Below are positions 29,201 through 37,049 of a DNA stretch of 64,000 bases, piece after piece. Positions within the stretch are counted from its first letter, which is position 1; every line of letters starts with the position of its first letter. Position numbers and translations under genes: made by a program. This stretch comes from an uncultured Clostridia bacterium (GTDB lineage Bacteria > Bacillota > Clostridia > RUG12999): contig CAKVOK010000002.1 in the NCBI GenBank assembly GCA_934792465.1, positions 48,016 to 112,015 on the forward strand, given 5' to 3'. The notes under the pieces were generated by a model. That model saw only the letters and a program-made list of their open reading frames with translations, did no database searches and had not been told where the DNA came from.

Positions 29201-29709
29201 AAACGGGCGGCAGCCTTATGGGACAGAAGCCAACGGATTATGCAAATCCGAAAAACGTGGATTCACCGGACAAAATAAAACATTCCTGCGTATACTTTAC
29301 GGACGCTTCGGGAACGTTCATAGCAAGCGGAAAGGAAAAAGCTTCGCTGAAATGGATTGAGGAAAACAAAATCTGGGAAATATCCGGAACTATGCCGGAA
29401 ACGAATCAGACGGTTACGTGGAGATATGAGCTTACGGACAGCGGAATCAGAATCGCAGTATCGTTATCATCTCCGAAAGGCATAACAGCATGGGTTAATC
29501 TGCCGTTGTTTGAAAATAATAAGGGAACTGCTTTGAGGGTTGAAAAATACAGCGAGGGCAGCCTGGACATAGGCAGAGGAAGCAATATTATGACATACAA
29601 ATGGGATTCCGATAAATCCAAGCTTGAGGAAGCCGGTGATTTGGTGAGAAATTTAAGAATACAGATCCCGAAAAGCGGAAAAGTCACAATAGATATTTCG
29701 TGCAGATAG
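26293..29709 (+). CDS. S-layer-anchored toroid protein, candidate polysaccharide lyase (paralogue A)
   Basis: The protein has 1138 residues. A signal peptide (MSFKKICAFMLCVFMLIPSL) is followed by SLH repeats (about 40-210: YKDVSQVYGNRISAVTALN, ITREELAAVAVRAYN, WAAEYVFAAVQL) and a Gln/Lys-rich linker. Next is a beta-sandwich (about 255-400). The motif PSLMCPTAEMAKDLKGGW (about 459) opens an alpha/alpha-toroid (about 500-860) with NQMLHANEG and GGYYIEQLGCDGNYSW, and beta domains end the chain. The layout and the G-x-Y...D-G-x-Y line resemble PL8-superfamily lyases, but I cannot assign a known PL family. It shares the beta, toroid and C-terminal blocks with the protein at 33630, which lacks SLH. 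GGAGG precedes ATG 26293. Confidence 0.75.
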   Translation: MSFKKICAFMLCVFMLIPSLCSAEETLWTEKNISVDETQLNWVGERKFDDVKPITRGETAALTAKALGMVYAGDDRKYKDVSQVYGNRISAVTALNIMQGSSDGYFYPDSYITREELAAVAVRAYNAVSQTPVSAEIKEDAYNDFDMISDWAAEYVFAAVQLKAISAKNKLIRPKDYATRAECIEAVAKAAGLKMFEYTKTEAKQQDKTEAVQKPQQDSGKLITEVSEVGDSILNGRDMGTVAELDASKDVSKEYEVYQKAVVRNQMGTSGIYMKARFSAGSAVKLYAARTTEIPEIETSAPYAPSSYLRVCDPDGTLVGFYDFTDIEGKKAIEVVPSVKKEGIWTFTFTGCRTNDTVEFGFGGASSWGIGGMSAFVPTETTPNEMYVYCQPQAMEIQVVTGANATVAFSDETGKKISPEEFNSSWYKKKYTAKPAIGDSVYKLEIGKGRDAIAIDMAPSLMCPTAEMAKDLKGGWVESHGKLMQGPLQARIRDLAVNIVDNCNLDVDIGEIPPLPAKEDIKNIMAEAQMFGKYAPIGGLNYAFNMQILDTDDIFLGYMATENVKNGTEKFADYQAGEFMQVNLNPLDGMSAALRIPAQLNYFYGNEALMRRCELYLLSGLYSLSEDMYARENRLDSGSTGTTHAGFFFKYTTHAYQLLKPLLPKEDLEIIEEAIIAYADAQPNYRGYVTNQMLHANEGLLCTYISTGIERYHEAWKRQIRTVINPVKGWDGFGFNHEGGYYIEQLGCDGNYSWLNQYFFANMYREYSLLDTADEEIYTAMRNIIHENMVFESYAWLTNPLNCEQDFPMSDSFTSRTKSWHGYINGFPGKERVMDIEPLAKRRQLLQYHDDTGPSFPSSVFPHLLNNEDWAYQHIKEHYTEYDKKFEQHTGGWTNDLYGLFEDAYYGENKDMEPAQLPCEGEDGIKEYQGFIAYKNKGIYGYTFYNFRQEWNLPAISWMGGGPNIIWSEKTGGSLMGQKPTDYANPKNVDSPDKIKHSCVYFTDASGTFIASGKEKASLKWIEENKIWEISGTMPETNQTVTWRYELTDSGIRIAVSLSSPKGITAWVNLPLFENNKGTALRVEKYSEGSLDIGRGSNIMTYKWDSDKSKLEEAGDLVRNLRIQIPKSGKVTIDISCR

Positions 29710-29720
29710 GAGAATTCAAA

Positions 29721-30995
29721 ATGAAAAGAATTTGTTTGTTGTTATGTACGGTAATTTTCTTCGCCATGCCCTGCATGGCGGAGAAAAACGGCAGAAACTA
29801 TATTTTTGAAACGGATTTCGGAGGATATACCGAGGGTGACGACGCAATAAAATACTTGGCGTCAACGGGGCTTACGTCAACGTTTTCAGCAGAAATGGGC
29901 GACAGGATTGAGATATGCGACGGTGCTTTGTATGTTGATATATCCGAGAGAAGCAGCGGATTTCCGAGTATGAAAATACCGAAATCCTATACACAGGATA
30001 AAGACGTGCTTGTATTGGAATTTGATTTGAAGCTTGCCGGGAAATTGAGCGCAATGACGTTTCCGCAGTTTGGTACGATTGCCCAGACGTGGATGGGCGT
30101 AAGCTCTAACGATACGGCACTTGACGCACGCTTTACGGATGCGTCCGTGACAAGCGGAAACAAATGGAGAAGTGCCGGAGTAATATTCAAATGGGGAGAA
30201 AATGCGCCGTGGTATCATTTTAAATATACAGTTGATGTCGGTGCGTCAAAAATGGCGGTAAACGTGAGCGGCGAACCGAGCTTCAACGACAATAACATAC
30301 CGATATTTTCGGGTTCGGGCATACCCGTAATATCTTTTGATATACGGGGCGGAGCATATATGATAGATAATATAGAGCTTTATACTATGGGCAAAATGCA
30401 GATTAAAAGCTCCGGTATTCAAAACGGCGATGTAAATGTTCCGTGCGAAAAATCCGTAGATATAGAGTTTACACAGGATGTGGACGAAAGCACGTTAAAC
30501 GAAATCACGATATCGGGACTTGAAACCGGAGATTATACCGTAGAAAAGATAAACGGTAATATGGTGCGCATTAAGTTTAAAAAGCCTCTGGAATATGCCA
30601 CCGAATATACAGTGAATGCAGAGAAAATTAAAGCGGTAAACGGACTTGCGGCGGACGGAGCGGTAATAAGCTTTACAACGGAAGCCGCACCGGAGGTATA
30701 TATAAAAGACGTTTCCGCAGTTTATGACGGAAATATGCAAACGGTGACGGTAAAGGTTGCGAATACGTCTGCCGAAAGTAAAAGCATGACTCTGTTTATG
30801 GCGGTATACGACGAATATAACAGCTTAACGCAAATGAACTGTATCAGCTGCACTGCGGAAGCGGAAAGCGAGAAAACCGCTGTGCTTGCGCAGAAGAATG
30901 CGAACGGCACGGTGAAACTGTATCTGTGGAACAGTGCAGAGCTTATGCAGCCGTATTGCATGGAATACATGCCGGATTTTACGGAGGGTAACTGA
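29721..30995 (+). CDS. Secreted beta-sandwich plus Big_5-type protein 1
   Basis: The protein has 424 residues from ATG 29721 with AGGAG upstream, 11 bp after the lyase-like gene. A signal peptide (MKRICLLLCTVIFFAMPC) is followed by a LamG/concanavalin-like region (IFETDFGGYTEGDDAIKYL to SFDIRGGAYMIDNIELYTMG, about 20-220). A bacterial Ig-like Big_5 domain (about 224-318: VPCEKSVDIEFTQDVDESTL, YATEYTVNAEKIK) and a final beta domain complete it. No catalytic motif is visible. It is the first of three similarly built genes between the two toroid paralogues, probably glycan-binding accessories. Confidence 0.78.
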   Translation: MKRICLLLCTVIFFAMPCMAEKNGRNYIFETDFGGYTEGDDAIKYLASTGLTSTFSAEMGDRIEICDGALYVDISERSSGFPSMKIPKSYTQDKDVLVLEFDLKLAGKLSAMTFPQFGTIAQTWMGVSSNDTALDARFTDASVTSGNKWRSAGVIFKWGENAPWYHFKYTVDVGASKMAVNVSGEPSFNDNNIPIFSGSGIPVISFDIRGGAYMIDNIELYTMGKMQIKSSGIQNGDVNVPCEKSVDIEFTQDVDESTLNEITISGLETGDYTVEKINGNMVRIKFKKPLEYATEYTVNAEKIKAVNGLAADGAVISFTTEAAPEVYIKDVSAVYDGNMQTVTVKVANTSAESKSMTLFMAVYDEYNSLTQMNCISCTAEAESEKTAVLAQKNANGTVKLYLWNSAELMQPYCMEYMPDFTEGN

Positions 30996-30996
30996 T

Positions 30997-32355
30997 ATGA
31001 AAAAAATATTTATTTTAGTAATGCTTGCCGTATCGGTGTTTGGTACATCGTATGCCGCCGGCATTGAAACGATATATGAGGAAGATTTTGAAACCACGGG
31101 CAAATTAACGGCTGTGCAATACATGGACGAAAATGCGAATATAGAACAGCCGAAAGTAACGAATAGCGGACTGAAAAGTATAGATTTCGTGAAGGAGGGC
31201 GGCTCGAATGCACTTAAATTCACGGGATATACTTCATCGGAGTTGTCGGGAAACGGCACAAAAACAGTAAACTTTGTTTTTGACAAACCGTATACGCTTG
31301 CGGATTATCCGAATACCAAGCTTGTTGTTTCGTTCTCGGAATATATAACGCTTGCCGATGCGAATGCATATGAGCATACATATATTCAAGGCGGCGGGAA
31401 AAATGTTATTCAGATGTTCTGGTCGGCAAAGAATGGCGAAGCACCCTTATACAGATGCAATAACAAGGGCAATATAGGCAAAAAAGCGGACTTGAACCGA
31501 AAAATAGAATCAATATATGTTTTTGATATGGAAAACAAAATGTTCGATTTTATTTTCGACGGCAGCGAGTTTAATTCAAATTCTATGATGTCCGATACGG
31601 TTACGCAAATAGACATGTTGGGATTCAAAATAGAAAAAGGACATATATTTTCAGTCGATAATATAAAGGTTTATGCCATATCTGCCGGTGTTCCGCTCGA
31701 AATAACCGAGCCGAGTCTGAACGGCGATGAAAACGTGAACGTGGAAAGCGGATTTACGGCGAAAATTTCTTCGTACATTAAAAATGAAGATAAAATAAGT
31801 GTGACGGCAGGCGGCACAACACTTGATAAAAGCAAATATTCGATAAATCAGAAATATGTTGCCGAGGACGGCGGATATGTTCTGCTTACGCTGAAATTTA
31901 ACGAAAAGCTTGATTATCTTACAAAATATGAAATAATATTTGATTCCGAGCTTAAAGACATAACGGGGACGGCGTTGGGTGAAACAAAAATATTTGCGTT
32001 TACGACCGAAAAAGAAGCGAGAGTATATATGAACGGAGTTGAATGTTTTTCGGGATTTTCGGGCACCGGAGAACGGCTTATATCCGTTGCCGAGGCAAAC
32101 GGGAAATATGTAACGTTTCGTATATCGGCGGCAAATGACTTTACATCGGAAAAAACAGGCGCATTTGTTGTAGAATGTTGTGATGCCGACGGAAATCCGC
32201 TCACAAAAGCTGTTCTGGAGGGGAAATTTATTGCCGGAGAAAACAGTTTTACATACGGCACATATATCGGAAACGATATATGCAGCGTGAAAGCGTATGT
32301 TATTGATTCTGTGATCGGCGGGAAAATGATGTCCGATACGGCGGTGTTTGAATAA
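30997..32355 (+). CDS. Secreted beta-sandwich plus Big_5-type protein 2
   Basis: The protein has 452 residues and starts at ATG 30997, one base after the previous stop, with GGAGGG upstream, so the two are translationally close. It has a signal peptide (MKKIFILVMLAVSVFGTS). The N-terminal region (YEEDFETTGKLTAVQYMDE, SGLKSIDFVKEGGSNALKF, YPNTKLVVSFSEYI) is clearly related to that of the protein at 32420. A Big_5 domain (about 233-338: NEKLDYLTKYEIIFDSELKD) and a C-terminal beta domain follow. Function is unknown; carbohydrate binding is inferred from fold style and neighbours. Confidence 0.76.
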   Translation: MKKIFILVMLAVSVFGTSYAAGIETIYEEDFETTGKLTAVQYMDENANIEQPKVTNSGLKSIDFVKEGGSNALKFTGYTSSELSGNGTKTVNFVFDKPYTLADYPNTKLVVSFSEYITLADANAYEHTYIQGGGKNVIQMFWSAKNGEAPLYRCNNKGNIGKKADLNRKIESIYVFDMENKMFDFIFDGSEFNSNSMMSDTVTQIDMLGFKIEKGHIFSVDNIKVYAISAGVPLEITEPSLNGDENVNVESGFTAKISSYIKNEDKISVTAGGTTLDKSKYSINQKYVAEDGGYVLLTLKFNEKLDYLTKYEIIFDSELKDITGTALGETKIFAFTTEKEARVYMNGVECFSGFSGTGERLISVAEANGKYVTFRISAANDFTSEKTGAFVVECCDADGNPLTKAVLEGKFIAGENSFTYGTYIGNDICSVKAYVIDSVIGGKMMSDTAVFE

Positions 32356-32376
32356 AATAGATAATTGCATTATAAT
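32348..32376 (+). promoter_or_regulatory. Internal promoter before the third beta-sandwich gene
   Basis: TTGAAT at 32348-32353, overlapping the stop of the preceding gene, and TATAAT at 32371-32376 are separated by 17 bp. It allows separate expression of 32420 and the genes after it. Confidence 0.65.
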
Positions 32377-32419
32377 ATTTTACAATTAACCGATTTGAAT
32401 AAACCGAAAGGAGAAAATA

Positions 32420-33625
32420 ATGAAGAAGTTTTTTGCTGCGGTTTCGGCGGCAATATGGCTCACGGTCGGCGTTTCGGCAAACGATAACTGCCTGATGTAT
32501 CATGATTTTGAGGGGATTACCGACAATGCCGAAACGTATATTTCGGATACGGAAAGTATTATAACATCAAGTACGAACAGCGGATTGAAAAATTATGATT
32601 TTATATTTGAAAACGGAAGTACAAGACTTTGCTTTACCGCTTACAAATCCGGAGAATTAACGGGCAATGCATCGAGAAAATTTGCATTTGTGTTCCCTGA
32701 ATACAGTCCTGAAAAATATCCCGGCACAAAGCTTGTGCTTGGATATGATGAAACGGTATATGAAAGAAGGGACGGAAACAATATTCATATGAATGTGTCC
32801 GACGGCACCGGAAAACAGATGACGCAGCTTTTTGCATTCCCGGAGGGAGATTCCGATAAGCTGCGTATGCTTATGAAAGATACGGTATACGTGCGTCACG
32901 GAGAAAATACCGAATACAGGCTGACAGCAGATATAGGTACGCAAAAATTTGTGTTCGGCGTTGGAGAGAATTTCAGCAAGGAGTATGATTTTCAAAGCAA
33001 TATATCGGAGATTTCAATGATTTCATGGTTACCGACAAAGAATGAAAAATATTCCCTGGATAATATATATGCATGGGTTGTGCCGAATACGTTTTCGGTA
33101 TCGGAATATACAAAAAAAATAAGAGTTTCCGATAAAAAAATATCTGTGTATTTATCAGCTCCGGCGGACAAAACCGTATTGGACAAAATAAGTGTTAATA
33201 ATGAGAAAAGCGGATTTTTTGTAACACAGAATTTTAAGAAAGCACAGCTGGATATAGTTCTTAAAAATGTTTCTTACGGCGAAAAGTATAAAATAAGCTT
33301 TGAGGACGGATTTAAAGACATTGCCGGGAATAAGATGACTGCGGAATTTGAAGCGGTAGCCGAAAGCTTTCCCGAATTTAATATTGATTCATCATATGAG
33401 CATATCGGAAACGATATAAAATATCGGGCATATGCCGAAAATCCATCCGAAAGCAGTGCAAAAGCATATATTATTGCCGGACTCTATGACGAAAACGGCA
33501 TACTTACTCAATGTGCATTTTTTGAAGGTATGTTTAAACCTATGCAAAAGCAGGGATTTGAGGGTGTGTTCAAGGATTGTGCAAATTCAAATGTAAGGAT
33601 ATATGCGGCAGCAAAAGAGGGGTGA
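32420..33625 (+). CDS. Secreted beta-sandwich plus Big_5-type protein 3
   Basis: The protein has 401 residues, with AAAGGAG before ATG 32420 and a signal peptide (MKKFFAAVSAAIWLTVGVSA). The N-terminal part (YHDFEGITDNAETYISD, SGLKNYDFIFENGSTRLCF, YPGTKLVLGYDETVY) aligns by eye with the protein at 30997, so these are tandem paralogues. A Big_5-like domain (about 225-315) and a terminal beta domain (YRAYAENPSESSAKAYIIAG) follow. Function is not known. Confidence 0.76.
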   Translation: MKKFFAAVSAAIWLTVGVSANDNCLMYHDFEGITDNAETYISDTESIITSSTNSGLKNYDFIFENGSTRLCFTAYKSGELTGNASRKFAFVFPEYSPEKYPGTKLVLGYDETVYERRDGNNIHMNVSDGTGKQMTQLFAFPEGDSDKLRMLMKDTVYVRHGENTEYRLTADIGTQKFVFGVGENFSKEYDFQSNISEISMISWLPTKNEKYSLDNIYAWVVPNTFSVSEYTKKIRVSDKKISVYLSAPADKTVLDKISVNNEKSGFFVTQNFKKAQLDIVLKNVSYGEKYKISFEDGFKDIAGNKMTAEFEAVAESFPEFNIDSSYEHIGNDIKYRAYAENPSESSAKAYIIAGLYDENGILTQCAFFEGMFKPMQKQGFEGVFKDCANSNVRIYAAAKEG

Positions 33626-33629
33626 GCAT

Positions 33630-36600
33630 ATGAAGAAAATAATTGTATTTATTATAATGCTCGCCGTTATTACAATGCAGGCTGCCGCATATGTCACGGA
33701 ACCGCTTACTGTGTATGACGGCAAGCTCGGCATGTACGAAACGAAGGTATATACGGACGAAGCGGTAACGCTTAAAGCATATTCGGGCGGCGAGGAAGCG
33801 GAAAGCGTGTCGAAGCTGACATCGGGCGGCGGATATATAGGTATCCGTACAAAAAAAGATATGGAATACAAGCTGTTTCGCAACGGAACGGAAATAATTC
33901 CGCAAAGCTTTGATTATACGGCAGATTTTACGGTGACGGGAACCTCGGCAAATAGCGGATATTCGCCGCAGGAAAAGCTGTATTTTGAATTTTCCGAACC
34001 GATACTTCAAAGCAGTATCGGCTCAATAAAGGTGTATGCGAACGGCAAAGAGGAAAACGTCACCGTTTCGGCTGCGGAAAATAGGATAGAAATATCGAGG
34101 GCAAAAGGTTTGTTTGCTTATAATACGGATTTTAAGGTTGATTTGAGCGAACTTTGCGATTTGCTTGAAAGAAAGCTTGAAATCAGCGTATACGAATTTA
34201 AAAGCTGCGATGTATCGGAAAATTTTTCGGTGTATCAGGAAGCAAAGGTATTTTCGCAGGCAGGTATAGGCGGATTCGCCATGCTTGCGGAATTAAGCGG
34301 AGATACGGTTTTTCATTTTTCGAGAAAGACGCAGATTCCGAAAAGCGAAGCACTTCCGTTTGTTCCGTCATGCTATGCGAAAATATACGACCCGAACGGA
34401 CGGCTCGCATACATATATGATTTTACATATTCGGAAACAGGTACGGAAATTCGGGAAGTATCGCTTCCGTATATGGAGGGAATATGGCAGATTCAGTTCA
34501 TAAGCGGACGGGAAAAGGATATTCTCGGCATAGGCATATCGAATGCCGAAAGCTGGGGCGTAAGAGGAGAAACGATTCTCGGCATTACAGAAACAACGCT
34601 GAAAAGCAGTTATGTTTATGTTGCGGAAAAAGCGGACAGCATGATAGTATCTTCAACGGCAGGCAGCAGCTTTAAAATATACGCTGAGGACGGAACGCCG
34701 AAAGGTACTTCGGGCACTGTTTCGGGAAAAACATTCGCAAGAACAAATTGTGAAATAAGCAATATTTCGGCAGATGAAGTGTATCGCATAGAATTGGACG
34801 AATATTTCCGTGACGGAATCATAGTGGACAGAATACCGTCGCTTATGTGTCCCACAGCGGAAATGGCAAGGACGCTTAAAGGCGGCTGGGAAGATGCCGA
34901 CGGCATAATCGTGCAGGGGGCAGTGCAGAAAAATATGCGGAAAGAAGCGTTACGGCTGCTCAGAGAGAAAAATTTGAACGTATCAGCACCGCAAAAACCG
35001 CAGCAGCTGCCGAATATCGAAAACCCTGTTGCGGAAAGCCTTATGTTCGGCTCATACGGTCTTGTATCTCCTGTCGGCGACCAAATAAAACGCCAGGTAA
35101 CAGATCCGTCAAGCCCGTATCTCGGCAGATTTTTGACAACGGCGGAATATAATTCGGGTAATATGGTTTCGTGGGAAACGGGAAACTATAATGCATGGGG
35201 TTCAACGGCATTCGGCGCACTTGCCGCAACAAATGCGGAGCTTAATTATTTCTACGAAAACGAAGCGCTGATAAACAGAAGTGCATTGTCGATTCTCGGC
35301 AGTCTTGCGGCGCTTTCGGAGGATTTTATCATACGTGAGGGAAACGATGCGGCGAATTATCCGACAACGCACGGGAATTTTTATTTCAGCTGGATTTCCA
35401 AATGCTATGCATATATAAGGGATTATCTCGATGAGCAGACAAAAAATACCATAGATTTGGGTATTTCCGCACTTTGCGACAAACAGGGAAATTACAGAGG
35501 AATGAGAGTGAATAATCAATGGATGTTCACTGTGACGGCTGTTGAAGCGGTATCGAGGTCGGTGGGCGAAAACCGTCATTTGGATTTCGCCAAGCGGCAT
35601 ATAAGAGGGCTTGCGAACGGCTCGCATCTCGGCTGGCAGGGTCAAAGCTCGGCAGGCTATTATATTGAAAACAACGGGTGCGACGGCTCGTATCACAATC
35701 TTAACCGACAACTCATATATACAATGTACAAGGAGCATAAGGCTTCGGAAAACGCAGACGGAGAAATTCTTGCTATGCTTAGTGAATCGATAAAAAAGAA
35801 TGTTGAATTTGCCTCTCTGTTTTGGGTAACACAGCCGGAATATACGGATGCATACGGCCCGAACTGCTTTACGACCAGAACAGACGCAGCGGCAGAATGT
35901 ATAGACCATATGGCATATCCGGCTATAGCCGATGAATTTCCGCTTGCAAAACGCAGATTTGAGGTTCAGAATATGCCGAAAAAAGGATTCGGCGGAGCAG
36001 GAACATTTCCGTATTATGTCAACAATGACGAATGGGCAATGCGCCTTATAAACCGATATTGGACTTCATACGAAAATGGGACGAGAGGATATTCCTCAAA
36101 CGGAAGTCCGCAATGGTATGAAGTATTGAAAAATCGTGATAATTGCACAGCGGAACCGCTTCCGTGCGAATATGAAAGCGGAATTTGGGAAGAACCGGGT
36201 ATTATTGCAGTAAAGCATAAGGGTATATATTTCAATGTCTTTTATGCGTTCCCGGAAAGCATTTCCATGCCGGAAAAGTCGTATATGGGCGGAGGAATCA
36301 CAATGCTTTGGAGCGAGCCTACGGGAACGGTTGTTGCTTCCGAAAAGCATAAAAACTATCCGAATGTGAGAAATGCCGATGATATAAGGGCGACTTGCGT
36401 ATACGGCGAAAACGAAAACGGCGGATTTATATTCAACGGGAAAGGCAAGGCAGAGCTTGAGTGGCTTGAAAACGGAAAAAGCTTTGAAATTTCGGAAAGT
36501 ATACCGAACAGCTCAGCAAGCGTTGCATGGACATATACTCTGCTTGAAGATTGCGTTGAAATGAAAGTTAAAGCAAGCGGTATTACAAACGGAGCGGTGA

Positions 36601-37049
36601 ATATTCCGATAAAAAAGACAGAGGAAAAAGCCGTTGTGACAAGTGATGAAAATGCTGTGTATTATACATACGGAAATGAGGAGGTCGCATTTTCGAGCGA
36701 GAATGAATGCAGCGTAATAGCGGACGGCAATATATCAAAACTGCGTGTGAAGCTTGACGGGAATAACGAGGCGAAAATTATGATTTCCGCACAGCTTACG
36801 GGAGGATTACAGATAGCAGAGGAAAACGGCGGAGATGTAACACTGCTGAACGGAAACGCAGGGACAAAAAATGCAGATGTTTATTATGTGGAATATGACA
36901 AAAAGGGACGAATTACATCAGCAGAAAAACGAACAGTGTCTGTAAAGGCGCATGAATACAAAAAGATTTATATTACAGATGGAAAGCGTATATTTATATG
37001 GGACGGAAATATGAGTCCCGTGCAGCGGAAAGGAATGGTACGGCAATGA
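33630..37049 (+). CDS. Secreted toroid protein, candidate polysaccharide lyase (paralogue B, no SLH)
   Basis: The protein has 1139 residues from ATG 33630, preceded by GAGGGG. A signal peptide (MKKIIVFIIMLAVITMQAAA) is followed by a Big_5-like domain (about 90-180), a beta-sandwich (about 195-330) and PSLMCPTAEMARTLKGGW (about 403). The alpha/alpha-toroid carries NNQWMFT and AGYYIENNGCDGSYHN (about 677), and a C-terminal beta region has YMGGGITMLWSEPTG. It shares these blocks with the SLH-anchored protein at 26293 but has an N-terminal Ig-like domain in place of SLH, so it is probably released or loosely attached. The next gene overlaps its stop codon. Family assignment as a lyase is inference. 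Confidence 0.75.
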   Translation: MKKIIVFIIMLAVITMQAAAYVTEPLTVYDGKLGMYETKVYTDEAVTLKAYSGGEEAESVSKLTSGGGYIGIRTKKDMEYKLFRNGTEIIPQSFDYTADFTVTGTSANSGYSPQEKLYFEFSEPILQSSIGSIKVYANGKEENVTVSAAENRIEISRAKGLFAYNTDFKVDLSELCDLLERKLEISVYEFKSCDVSENFSVYQEAKVFSQAGIGGFAMLAELSGDTVFHFSRKTQIPKSEALPFVPSCYAKIYDPNGRLAYIYDFTYSETGTEIREVSLPYMEGIWQIQFISGREKDILGIGISNAESWGVRGETILGITETTLKSSYVYVAEKADSMIVSSTAGSSFKIYAEDGTPKGTSGTVSGKTFARTNCEISNISADEVYRIELDEYFRDGIIVDRIPSLMCPTAEMARTLKGGWEDADGIIVQGAVQKNMRKEALRLLREKNLNVSAPQKPQQLPNIENPVAESLMFGSYGLVSPVGDQIKRQVTDPSSPYLGRFLTTAEYNSGNMVSWETGNYNAWGSTAFGALAATNAELNYFYENEALINRSALSILGSLAALSEDFIIREGNDAANYPTTHGNFYFSWISKCYAYIRDYLDEQTKNTIDLGISALCDKQGNYRGMRVNNQWMFTVTAVEAVSRSVGENRHLDFAKRHIRGLANGSHLGWQGQSSAGYYIENNGCDGSYHNLNRQLIYTMYKEHKASENADGEILAMLSESIKKNVEFASLFWVTQPEYTDAYGPNCFTTRTDAAAECIDHMAYPAIADEFPLAKRRFEVQNMPKKGFGGAGTFPYYVNNDEWAMRLINRYWTSYENGTRGYSSNGSPQWYEVLKNRDNCTAEPLPCEYESGIWEEPGIIAVKHKGIYFNVFYAFPESISMPEKSYMGGGITMLWSEPTGTVVASEKHKNYPNVRNADDIRATCVYGENENGGFIFNGKGKAELEWLENGKSFEISESIPNSSASVAWTYTLLEDCVEMKVKASGITNGAVNIPIKKTEEKAVVTSDENAVYYTYGNEEVAFSSENECSVIADGNISKLRVKLDGNNEAKIMISAQLTGGLQIAEENGGDVTLLNGNAGTKNADVYYVEYDKKGRITSAEKRTVSVKAHEYKKIYITDGKRIFIWDGNMSPVQRKGMVRQ

